Made by a program: the position numbers and the translations under genes. Shown here one piece after another: positions 1 to 6,053 of a stretch of 7,227 nt of DNA. This DNA comes from Balneolaceae bacterium (lineage in GTDB: Bacteria; Bacteroidota; Rhodothermia; Balneolales; Balneolaceae): positions 1 through 7,227 of the forward strand of contig PWFZ01000267.1 in NCBI GenBank assembly GCA_003555185.1, given 5' to 3'. Under the pieces are notes generated by a model. The model searched no databases and was not told where the DNA came from. It saw only the letters and a list, made by a program, of their open reading frames with translations. Every line of letters starts with the position of its first letter. The stretch's first letter is position 1.

Positions 1-1193
1 ATATCATCCGTATAAGAAATCAGATACGTTGAATCGGGTTCCTGATCACTTTCAAAAACACCTCCATGTTCGTTCATTTCAAATGTGGCGTGAAGGTCGA
101 TTGAGGTCAGTTCTGCTTCATTCAGGCGATTTTTTAGCCAAGGCAGATTTACTTGGTCTGAATGGTTGAAGTAGAAATAGAGAGTTCGTGCTGACTGGGA
201 TTGTGTAATGCTATAGATCTCGCGATAGCTTGTACCGAGATTCCCTTGTCCATCGGTAAGCTCAAGAGAAATCTCCGGTCCAATTTCCGGAATCCACTGG
301 ATATCGCCCCGTGCAAATTGTTGAAATAAAGTTCGTTCCTCACTACCGATTACAAAATCAACCCGGTTTATACGTGGCTGCTCTAATCGGTTTGTTGCGT
401 TCTCTGACCTATCCTGTGCAAGGGTAATTCTGCCATCATCCGTTTTTTCTCTGAAGGTATAAGCGCCTGTTCCTACAGGTCTGTTTGCAAGGTTTTGATC
501 ACCTGTGTTAATGGATTCCCTTGGATAAATAAACAAGTAAGGCGAGGCCAGTTTTCTGGTAAAATCTTCATCAGGCTCTTCCAGTAAAAATACAATCGTC
601 TGTGAATTTTCAACGACAATTCCTGATACGCCATCAAGAACCCGCTTTCGGGGTTCGAACAGCTCGCGTTGTTCTTTTGTATAGCTGCTATAACCTTCAA
701 TATTCATTAGTAAATCAGAGGCAGTTGCCGGCACTCCAGCTTGAGCGGCTCTCTCAAATGCCCATTTGATGTCCGATGCTTGTAACTGTCTGCCAATTCC
801 ACTTTGGAAGGCAGGCCCATCATGAAATAAAAGGTCCGATTTAATTTGTATTCGATATTCCCTTCCGTCATCAGAAACCGAAATGTCATCTGCAATTGCA
901 GGAACAACTTCACCGGAACGATCCAGTGTAAACAAGCCATCATAAATTAGAGAGAGTACCCGCATGGTGCTAAGATTGTCGGCAAAAAGAGGGTCGAAAT
1001 TGTCTACAGAGTCGGTTATCCCAATAGTGATTTCCTGAAACTCTTCATCTGTATAAACATCTGCGGTGTCTTGGGGAGTTACCGATTGGGGTCGATCCTG
1101 AACAACGGTTACTGTATCGGAGGTGCCGCAAGCGCCCATACTTATAAGGAGTAATAGAAATAGCGTGTGGCGAAATATTTGTTTTTTATTCAT
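1..1193 (-). CDS. Peptide-type ABC transporter substrate-binding lipoprotein (SBP family 5), partial at 3' end
   Basis: The frame is open from the ATG at 1193 down to position 1, about 397 codons without a stop, so the C-terminus lies outside the window. Residues 1-22 form a lipoprotein signal: a basic start (MNKKQIFRH), a Leu-rich core and a lipobox MGAC with the acceptor Cys22, so a lipid-anchored envelope protein is expected. The mature part has the family 5 solute-binding pattern: an NFDPLF segment near residues 65-70, LIYDGLFTLDRSGEVVPAIAD near 82-102, FHDG at 123-126 and DIKWAFERA at 141-149. Proteins of this family bind oligopeptides, dipeptides, nickel or other solutes for an ABC importer. 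The ligand cannot be read from this sequence, and no permease or ATPase gene is visible. The ATG directly follows the ddl-like stop codon, so the gene is almost certainly co-transcribed and translationally coupled. Its ribosome-binding site is inside the ligase gene. Family assignment is firm, substrate unknown. Confidence 0.9.
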   Translation of the reverse strand, partial: MNKKQIFRHTLFLLLLISMGACGTSDTVTVVQDRPQSVTPQDTADVYTDEEFQEITIGITDSVDNFDPLFADNLSTMRVLSLIYDGLFTLDRSGEVVPAIADDISVSDDGREYRIQIKSDLLFHDGPAFQSGIGRQLQASDIKWAFERAAQAGVPATASDLLMNIEGYSSYTKEQRELFEPRKRVLDGVSGIVVENSQTIVFLLEEPDEDFTRKLASPYLFIYPRESINTGDQNLANRPVGTGAYTFREKTDDGRITLAQDRSENATNRLEQPRINRVDFVIGSEERTLFQQFARGDIQWIPEIGPEISLELTDGQGNLGTSYREIYSITQSQSARTLYFYFNHSDQVNLPWLKNRLNEAELTSIDLHATFEMNEHGGVFESDQEPDSTYLISYTDD

Positions 1194-2381
1194 TTATTTA
1201 GATCCTTTTAAACCTTTCATTCCTTTAACGGCTTTTTGGCTCAGTAAGTTTGTTTCATAACTTTGAATACGGCCATTTTTTTCCTGATGCTGTTCTAAAG
1301 CAGTCTGAATGAGCTTTTCCAGCAGTTCGTTAAATTGCAGGCCGGATTCTTTCCATAGGTAGAATGAAAAAGATCCCGGTATCGTATTAATCTCGTTAAA
1401 ATAAAATTCTTTGGTTTCTGCATGGACCAGGAAATCGAGTCTGGCGAGTCCGCTTGCATGAAGTGTTTTAAATACATTTTTAGCCGTATCCCGGATATTT
1501 TCAGCAAGTTCTGTATCTATATCCGCAGGAATCACGCGATCTGCAGATGCCATTCCCTTCCCGGAAGAGCTCTCCCGCTGATATTTATCCTCAAAGGAGA
1601 GAATTTCCTTAAGGCCCATTGGCCGTTCACACACGCTTACATCGCATGATTGCGGATTTCCCATTACTGAGCAATTAATCTCAATTAGTGGGGCGATGGC
1701 ATTTTCCACCAATATTTGTGCGTCATACCGAAACCCGGTTTCTATGGCACGGATCATTTCATCCTTCGTTTTCACCACTTCCACTCCAATACTGCTCCCA
1801 AGGTGAACCGGTTTTATCACCACAGGATAGCCCATCTTTTCAATGTTCCGGATGATATTTTCCTGATCATCTACCCAGTCAGTTTCAAAAAAGTCTACTC
1901 CATCAACGACCGGTATATTTTCGGACCGGCAGATTTTTTTGGTAGTTACTTTATCCATTCCAACTGAAGAGGCCATTATGCCACTACCTGTATATGGAAT
2001 ATTATACATTTCACAAACTCCCTGAAAAGCTCCGTTTTCGCCATTTGAACCATGAAAAGCGGTCAGAATCGCAAAGATGGGGATTTCATCATCCGAAGAG
2101 AAAAGACCCGTTTTTTTGATACGCAATACAGGTTTGCCATCAGATTGCTGAGCAAAGGAACATTGTTCAGCTTTATGGGTGAGCTTCTGTAAGTTCTCGT
2201 AATTTTTTAAATCTTTTAGGGCGTCTCCTGTGTACCAGATCCCGGATTTTGATATATACAGGGGAACCGTTTCGTAACTGGATTCTTCCAGCGCAGCCAT
2301 TGCCTGCATTGCAGTTAAGACAGAAACTTCGTGCTCGGGCGAGGCACCGCCAAAGGCGATTATAATTGTTTGTTTGTTCAT
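1194..2381 (-). CDS. ddl: D-alanine--D-alanine ligase family protein (ATP-grasp)
   Basis: The 395-residue product belongs to the D-Ala-D-Ala ligase family, which joins two D-alanines with ATP in the cytoplasm to make the dipeptide end of the peptidoglycan stem. Visible motifs in order: GGASPEHEVS (11-20), HGSNGENGAFQG (110-121), the PYTGSG and MDK segment (129-144), the ATP-binding KPVHLGSSIGV (190-200), EDKY (264-267), ARLDF (313-317) and NEINTIPGS (329-337). Glu16, Tyr267, Arg314, Glu330 and Asn332 sit where the family has its substrate, ATP and Mg residues, by motif alignment. Tyr267 rather than His argues for D-Ala over D-lactate as second substrate, an inference. It is longer than E. coli DdlB (about 306 residues), partly because of a Lys/Gly-rich tail. 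An upstream in-frame ATG at 2414 would add 11 hydrophobic residues. I prefer 2381 because MNKQTIIIAFGG fits the usual family N-terminus. Whether it is the sole housekeeping ligase or a paralogue cannot be seen here. Confidence 0.9.
   Translation of the reverse strand: MNKQTIIIAFGGASPEHEVSVLTAMQAMAALEESSYETVPLYISKSGIWYTGDALKDLKNYENLQKLTHKAEQCSFAQQSDGKPVLRIKKTGLFSSDDEIPIFAILTAFHGSNGENGAFQGVCEMYNIPYTGSGIMASSVGMDKVTTKKICRSENIPVVDGVDFFETDWVDDQENIIRNIEKMGYPVVIKPVHLGSSIGVEVVKTKDEMIRAIETGFRYDAQILVENAIAPLIEINCSVMGNPQSCDVSVCERPMGLKEILSFEDKYQRESSSGKGMASADRVIPADIDTELAENIRDTAKNVFKTLHASGLARLDFLVHAETKEFYFNEINTIPGSFSFYLWKESGLQFNELLEKLIQTALEQHQEKNGRIQSYETNLLSQKAVKGMKGLKGSK
1200..1226 (-). repeat. Three 9-base near-repeats at the end of the ligase gene, containing the next gene's ribosome-binding site
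   Basis: Read on the minus strand, three consecutive 9-base units each begin with AAAGG and encode KGM, KGL and KGS at the ligase C-terminus. The last unit carries AAAGGA at 1208-1203, nine bases before the ATG at 1193, a good Shine-Dalgarno position for the solute-binding lipoprotein. The repeat is seen directly. Its role as a ribosome landing site is inferred from spacing. Confidence 0.6.
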
Positions 2382-2566
2382 GGCATGGGTTATAGATAGG
2401 CTCAAAAAATACAAATATCACGTGCAAATTAATAGCTGACGAAGAATTTGATTAAAACATATACAACCGACATTTTGTGTAGTGACCTATTGAGGAAAGA
2501 ATACAGAAATTTGCAGTTAAGAATATTGTATTTTAGTGAACTTTTTGTGCTCAGAAAAAGGTGGAT
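2382..2566. promoter_or_regulatory. Divergent intergenic region with presumed promoters for the ligase operon and the receiver/HEAT/glycosyltransferase operon
   Basis: This is the only non-coding space between two divergently read units, so promoters for both should lie here. On the plus strand TTTG at 2510-2513 and TATTTTAG at 2529-2536 resemble the Bacteroidota -33/-7 elements (TTTG and TAnnTTTG), but the second has one mismatch and the spacing (15 bases) is shorter than the usual 19 or so, so support is weak. No convincing promoter was found for the minus strand. The sequence is AT-rich with no clear operator-like palindrome. AAAAAGGTGG at 2555-2564 gives the receiver gene a Shine-Dalgarno-like element just before its ATG at 2567. 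Confidence 0.35.
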
Positions 2567-2944
2567 ATGAATAAAAAACGCATTCTTGTAGTTGAAGATG
2601 AAGAAATGACAGCCCGTCTTATTCTTTATAGGTTGAAGGCGTTGGGATATGAAGTTGAGCATGTTCGTGATGGTGTTACAGGCCTGAAAACCATCAAAGA
2701 AAACAGACCGGATTTGGTTGTGCTAGATGTGATGCTTCCCGGCATTTCTGGGTTTGAAATTTTGCAGGACCTGGAAGCCGATTCAGATTTTGACTCATCC
2801 TCTATTAAAGTGATAATGCTCAGCAGTAAAAGCAGGGCCGAAGATGTATCTCGCGGTTTTGATTTAGGAGCGATGGAGTACATGCCCAAACCTTTTAAAA
2901 TGGATGAGTTTATCTTAAGGCTGAAACGTGTGCTAAAAGATTGA
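2567..2944 (+). CDS. Stand-alone response regulator receiver (REC) domain protein
   Basis: The 125-residue product is a single receiver domain with no output domain. It shows the complete phosphorylation site: acidic pocket Glu10-Asp11, phospho-acceptor Asp54 in LVVLDVMLPG, the conserved Ser86 in VIMLSSKS, Lys108 in the MPKPF turn, and aromatic Tyr105 in the switch position. Proteins of this type take a phosphate from a histidine kinase or phosphotransfer protein and act by protein contact. No kinase gene is in the window. I chose the ATG at 2567 because AAGGTGG lies just before it. A GTG at 2561 in the same frame would add two residues (product start MD). The next gene begins four bases after the stop, and a polysaccharide-synthase-like glycosyltransferase follows that, so the expected targets are the HEAT-like membrane protein and/or the synthase. 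Functional partner is an inference. Confidence 0.92.
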   Translation: MNKKRILVVEDEEMTARLILYRLKALGYEVEHVRDGVTGLKTIKENRPDLVVLDVMLPGISGFEILQDLEADSDFDSSSIKVIMLSSKSRAEDVSRGFDLGAMEYMPKPFKMDEFILRLKRVLKD

Positions 2945-2948
2945 TTTA

Positions 2949-4073
2949 TTGATTGACTACTTAAATAGCCATGCCGAGACCATTATTACAATTGTCGTTA
3001 TTGTATTAGCTGCAATTAGTATGGTCGTATTTTTGGGAGCTATTTATAGCCGCTGGATATTAAATGTAATAGGAAAAAAGCGAAGGGGGATAAAAAAGGA
3101 GCTTTCGGAGTATGTAGTACAATATGCATGTGGTGATCTTGCATTTGAAGTAGTGGAAAAGAGATTGAAAACATCTGCTGATCGTCAGATTTTGCTTACC
3201 ATAATCAATGAACTTACTCCGTCAATAAGTGGTGCGGAACGTGAGAAACTGCAATTGTTACTGGGTCTGCCTGCAATCAAAAAGTATTTTATGGGGCAGT
3301 TCAGGTCGAATAAGCAGCTCGAAAAAGCGAAGGCATGTCTTTATTTGTCTCGCTTGAAAACGATTGATAGTGATCTGTTTCCCACACTGTTGGAGTATTC
3401 AGCCGAAGAGTATCCAATTTTAAGCTATGCTTCCAGTATGGCTGTTATTGCACATGGTGATGATGAACAAAAACGATTTGTACTGAAGAACCAGTTGATA
3501 AATGAGGGGTTGTCTGATCAGGCTCTGAATGATCTTTTTGTAGAATTTCAGGATGTTTCTGAAGGTGACTTTTCGAGCGAAGCAAAAACAATAATGAGCT
3601 TTATCTCAGGAAATGCTTACTCCCCATCGCGGAATGCGCTGCTAATTCGTACACTGGGTGAACTTAACTATCATGAAAGTGCAGAGTTTTTAGTACATGA
3701 ATTTCTGCAGTTACCGTCCAGGATCAGTGAACCGGAAGTAGCTGAAACCTTGATTACGTATATGCCTGTATTTGCGTCTGAAGAAACTGAACTAAAAATT
3801 CTGGATCGCTTACATATCGACTATGCCACATCGGAATTCAGGGAAGTACGCGAGGCTACAGTAAAAGCGTTGGGTGTGTTCGGGAAGCAGGAGAGTATAC
3901 CTATTTTGGAATGGGCACTTTACGACCACGATTTTTATGTTCGCTTTTATGCTGCAAAATCTTTGAACGTATTTCCTGATGTTCAGCTGTTGTCTTTGAA
4001 GCCACTTGTAATGGCGCAAGATGACTGGGATGAGCTATTAGGAGAAGTGAACAGTTTAACCAGTCAGTTATAG
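2949..4073 (+). CDS. Membrane-anchored HEAT-repeat-like protein
   Basis: The 374-residue product has a short polar N-terminus, one strong membrane segment at residues 12-33, then a basic stretch (KKRRGIKK, 43-50) that by the positive-inside rule places the large C-terminal part in the cytoplasm. The rest is rich in paired amphipathic helices. The clearest HEAT-like units are REVREATVKALGVFG (298-312) with the following SIPILEWAL, and VRFYAAKSLNVF (331-342). Earlier repeats are more diverged. HEAT repeats are protein-binding scaffolds, and no enzymatic motif is visible. The start is TTG: the in-frame stop at 2934 leaves no ATG upstream, and the next in-frame ATG lies inside the membrane helix. 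Position four bases after a receiver-domain gene and five before a family 2 glycosyltransferase suggests an adaptor linking phosphorylation state to the synthase. That role is inferred, and I know no characterised homologue. Confidence 0.8.
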   Translation: MIDYLNSHAETIITIVVIVLAAISMVVFLGAIYSRWILNVIGKKRRGIKKELSEYVVQYACGDLAFEVVEKRLKTSADRQILLTIINELTPSISGAEREKLQLLLGLPAIKKYFMGQFRSNKQLEKAKACLYLSRLKTIDSDLFPTLLEYSAEEYPILSYASSMAVIAHGDDEQKRFVLKNQLINEGLSDQALNDLFVEFQDVSEGDFSSEAKTIMSFISGNAYSPSRNALLIRTLGELNYHESAEFLVHEFLQLPSRISEPEVAETLITYMPVFASEETELKILDRLHIDYATSEFREVREATVKALGVFGKQESIPILEWALYDHDFYVRFYAAKSLNVFPDVQLLSLKPLVMAQDDWDELLGEVNSLTSQL

Positions 4074-4078
4074 CATAG

Positions 4079-5488
4079 ATGCAATTATTTTTAGATACAC
4101 TCTTTTATATTAACGTATTTATTTTCGGATACTTCATTGTAGTAAACGTGAGCTACATTATTTTGCTGTACTTCTCCTACATTCAGACCAAAAAATCACG
4201 CAAAGAAAGTAAAATATTTCGTCTGAGTGGTTTGTTCGATTCCCGTCTTTATAAATCAGTTAGCATTCTTGCGCCTGCCTTTAACGAAGAAGAGTCAATA
4301 ATAGAATCTACCCGGGGATTGTTAAATCTGGAATTCACGGATTATGAAGTGATCATCATTAATGATGGGAGTAAAGACAGAACGCTGGAAAAGCTGATCG
4401 ATCATTTTAAGCTGCAAAAAATTGATCGCCATGTACCCAAGGAGCTCGATTCAAAGCCTATCAAAGCAGTTTACGGCAACAGGATGTACCCCAATTTATT
4501 TGTTGTTGATAAGGTGAACGGCCGGAAAGCAGACGCTCTTAATGCCGGAATTAATGTTTCCAGGAAGGATCTTATCTGTGCAGTAGATTCAGACACCTTA
4601 TTAGAGCCCACAGTTCTCCAGCAAATGCTGATGGCTTTTGTTGCCGACCCTACCACCGTTGCCGTTGGCGGAGTGGTTCGCGTGGCTAATGGATGTACGT
4701 TCAAACTTGGAGAAGTGGAAAAGGTAAATATCCCTAAAACGCATATCGGTCGTATTCAGGCTGTTGAGTATCTCCGGTCTTTTTTATTTGGCAGAACCGG
4801 ATGGGATTATTTTGATAGTCTGCTGATTATATCCGGCGCATTTGGGGTGTTTGATAGAAAAGCGGTTATTGATGTGGGCGGATATTTACACGATACCGTT
4901 GGCGAGGATATGGAACTTGTGATTCGTCTGCACAAATTCTTCCGGGAAAAAGGAGTGAAGTATCGGGTTCGATTTTTGCCGGAACCGGTATGCTGGACGG
5001 AAGTGCCGGAATCGTGGACAGTGTTAGGGCGCCAGAGAAATCGCTGGCAGCGTGGGTTGGCAGATACATTGTGGAGGCATCGGTCAATGATGATGAATCC
5101 GAAATATGGGTCATTAGGAGTTTTTGCTATGCCGTTCTATTTGTTCGCCGAATTGCTGTCGCCAATTATTGAATTATCAGGATATGTTTTATTGGCAATA
5201 TCTTTGTATCTGGGAGCCATAAATATACAGTTTGCCATGCTCTTTTTAACAGCGGCTGTTTTGCTCGGGATGATCCTGTCGGTGCTTTCGGTTATGCTTG
5301 AAGAGCTCACCTTCCGGCGCTACGATCGTCTTCGGGATGTATTGGTTTTAATACTTTATGCCTTTCTCGAAAATCTGGGATATCGCCAAATCCATGCCTG
5401 GTGGAGATTGATGGGCCTTATCGATTTTCTTAAAGGTAACAAAGCCTGGGGCGAAATGACCAGGAGTAAAGGTACTTTCTCGAGTTGA
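4079..5488 (+). CDS. Processive family 2 glycosyltransferase, integral membrane (polysaccharide synthase type)
   Basis: The 469-residue product has an N-terminal membrane segment (about 8-35), a cytoplasmic GT-A catalytic domain, and several C-terminal membrane segments (about 347-412 and 424-455). The catalytic signature is complete: PAFNEEE (66-72), Asp96 in NDGSKD, GRKADALNAG (148-157), DSD (170-172), GEDME with Glu276-Asp277, and QRNRW (319-323), the QxxRW motif of processive enzymes. This is the architecture of cellulose, poly-N-acetylglucosamine and hyaluronan synthases, which polymerise a sugar from a nucleotide donor and pass the chain through the membrane. The sugar cannot be deduced. 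No C-terminal PilZ domain is present, unlike BcsA, so direct cyclic-di-GMP control through a fused domain is unlikely. The ATG lies five bases after the HEAT-like gene's stop with no clear Shine-Dalgarno, fitting coupled translation. No exporter, deacetylase or co-polymerase gene follows: a repeat-flanked cassette starts just behind the stop. Confidence 0.9.
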   Translation: MQLFLDTLFYINVFIFGYFIVVNVSYIILLYFSYIQTKKSRKESKIFRLSGLFDSRLYKSVSILAPAFNEEESIIESTRGLLNLEFTDYEVIIINDGSKDRTLEKLIDHFKLQKIDRHVPKELDSKPIKAVYGNRMYPNLFVVDKVNGRKADALNAGINVSRKDLICAVDSDTLLEPTVLQQMLMAFVADPTTVAVGGVVRVANGCTFKLGEVEKVNIPKTHIGRIQAVEYLRSFLFGRTGWDYFDSLLIISGAFGVFDRKAVIDVGGYLHDTVGEDMELVIRLHKFFREKGVKYRVRFLPEPVCWTEVPESWTVLGRQRNRWQRGLADTLWRHRSMMMNPKYGSLGVFAMPFYLFAELLSPIIELSGYVLLAISLYLGAINIQFAMLFLTAAVLLGMILSVLSVMLEELTFRRYDRLRDVLVLILYAFLENLGYRQIHAWWRLMGLIDFLKGNKAWGEMTRSKGTFSS

Positions 5489-5494
5489 GTTTAA

Positions 5495-5518
5495 GGGATT
5501 TCGCAGATTTCGCTGATT
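5495..5518 (+). repeat. Left copy of 24-base imperfect inverted repeat
   Basis: This copy begins GGGATTTCGCAGATT and ends CGCTGATT. It matches the reverse complement of 5976-5999 at 21 of 24 positions. Both copies contain two GC-N-GATT sub-units, so the repeat is itself internally repetitive. Confidence 0.75.
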
Positions 5519-5537
5519 AATTTTGTAAGGTGTTAAC

Positions 5538-5570
5538 AGTTTTGGGTTCATATAGGTAAAACCCAAAATT
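5538..5570 (+). promoter_or_regulatory. Hairpin directly before the GxxExxY start codon
   Basis: TTTTGGGTT at 5540-5548 pairs perfectly with AACCCAAAA at 5560-5568 around an 11-base loop, and an A-T plus a G-U pair at the base can lengthen the stem. The stem ends at the base before the ATG at 5571, and the only AGG-like ribosome-binding sequence (5554-5556) is in the loop. In a transcript reading through from the glycosyltransferase operon it could hinder translation of the cassette gene. There is no U-tract, so it is not a typical intrinsic terminator. The function is inferred. Confidence 0.5.
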
Positions 5571-5963
5571 ATGGCTTATAATAAATCAGAGTTTAAACAC
5601 AGTGACTTGACAGGTGCAATTCTTGGATGTTCGTTTGATGTATATAATGAACTTGGAATGGGCTTTCCTGAAAAAATTTACCAGCGTTGTCTTGAACTGG
5701 AATTAAGGGAAAAAGGCATCACCCTTAATCGTGAATTTACAATTCCGGTTCGTTACAAAGGTAAATTAGTTGGAAAAAGAAGGCTTGATTTCGTAATCGA
5801 AGACAAAGTAGTTATTGAATTAAAAGCGCGGCCATATATTCACAAATCCGATTTTATTCAAATCAGAAACTACCTTAAAGTAGCAAAAATAGAGGTCGGC
5901 TTATTAATTAACTTTGGTTCATCAAGCCTGGAGTATCGGCGCTGTGTAGAAACTATTAGATAA
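5571..5963 (+). CDS. GxxExxY family protein (PD-(D/E)XK nuclease-like)
   Basis: The 130-residue product carries the family's name motif as G31-F-P-E34-K-I-Y37, preceded by the usual helix with DVYNELG. A nuclease-like core follows: Asp73 in RRLDFVIED, then Glu83-Leu-Lys85 in VVIELKA, matching D...ExK, and the later QIRNYL (97-102), the conserved Gln helix. Length is typical for the family (about 120-140 residues). These genes are widespread in Bacteroidota and other environmental bacteria, and their biological role is not established. The PD-(D/E)XK fold suggests nucleic-acid cleavage or binding, inferred only. The start at 5571 gives the expected N-terminus and lies just after a hairpin, with no strong Shine-Dalgarno. 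Surrounding inverted repeats and the lack of functional relation to its neighbours indicate a genetic passenger rather than part of the polysaccharide operon. Confidence 0.88.
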   Translation: MAYNKSEFKHSDLTGAILGCSFDVYNELGMGFPEKIYQRCLELELREKGITLNREFTIPVRYKGKLVGKRRLDFVIEDKVVIELKARPYIHKSDFIQIRNYLKVAKIEVGLLINFGSSSLEYRRCVETIR

Positions 5964-6053
5964 TCGGGAGTTGGAAATCTGCGCAATCAGCGAAATCCCC
6001 TAACTCCCAACCCAAAAATTCGCGAAATCCTTAAATCCCCTCAATCCGCGACC
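5964..6053. repeat. Repeat cluster between the convergent cassette gene and carB; possible shared terminator
   Basis: In 90 bases there are several related units: AATCTGCG, AATCAGCG, GCGAAATCC (6022-6030), AAATCCCC and AATCCGCG. A 7-9 bp stem forms between 5966-5974 and 6000-6008, and TTCGCGAA at 6019-6026 is a perfect 8-base palindrome. The stretch lies between two converging stop codons, so some element here probably ends transcription of one or both genes. The long 25-base loop and the absence of a clear U-tract make an intrinsic terminator uncertain. Confidence 0.4.
5976..5999 (-). repeat. Right copy of 24-base imperfect inverted repeat
   Basis: The reverse complement begins GGGATTTCGCTGATT and ends GCGCAGATT, matching the left copy at 5495-5518 except at three positions. 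It is enclosed by GGGAGTT (5966-5972) and AACTCCC (6002-6008), which can pair as a 7-bp stem extended by a G-U and a G-C pair. Confidence 0.75.

Larger units (their letters stand above)
5491..6046. mobile_element. Candidate repeat-bounded cassette carrying a GxxExxY-type gene
   Basis: The single gene at 5571-5963 is enclosed by nested inverted repeats made of GATTTCGC-type units. The outer pair is TTAAGGGATTTCGC (5491-5504) against the complement of 6022-6034, differing by one inserted G. An inner pair of 24 bases is described separately, and TTTTGGGTT (5540-5548) recurs inverted at 6009-6017. The left edge is two bases from the glycosyltransferase stop, the right edge about eight bases from the carB stop, so the cassette fills the whole space between two convergent genes without damaging either. 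No transposase is encoded, and no target-site duplication is certain: TTGAG occurs near both edges in inverted, not direct, orientation. I infer a passively mobilised or self-homing small element. The repeats are seen, mobility is not shown. Confidence 0.5.

Noticed and set aside
149..943. Three short minus-strand reading frames (149-343, 473-700, 707-943)
   Set aside because: They lie in another frame than the 397-codon solute-binding lipoprotein, which has clear family motifs throughout. Their translations show no recognisable features.
1422..1967. Plus-strand reading frames opposite the ligase gene
   Set aside because: They are antisense to well-conserved ligase motifs and have no motif or ribosome site of their own.
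2382..2414. Ligase start at the upstream ATG (2414)
   Set aside because: The added 11 residues precede the conserved first strand of the fold with no family counterpart, and no Shine-Dalgarno supports that start.
2429..2662. 77-codon minus-strand frame across the divergent intergenic region
   Set aside because: It overlaps the start of the receiver gene antisense. The Phe/Asn/Lys-rich composition reflects AT-rich DNA, and no family is recognisable.
4990..5172. Plus-strand 60-codon frame inside the glycosyltransferase
   Set aside because: It is in a different frame over the QxxRW region and is explained as an overlap shadow of the conserved gene.
5491..6046. CRISPR array or IS element
   Set aside because: The repeat units are short, irregular and inverted without regular spacers, and no transposase is encoded, so neither category fits.
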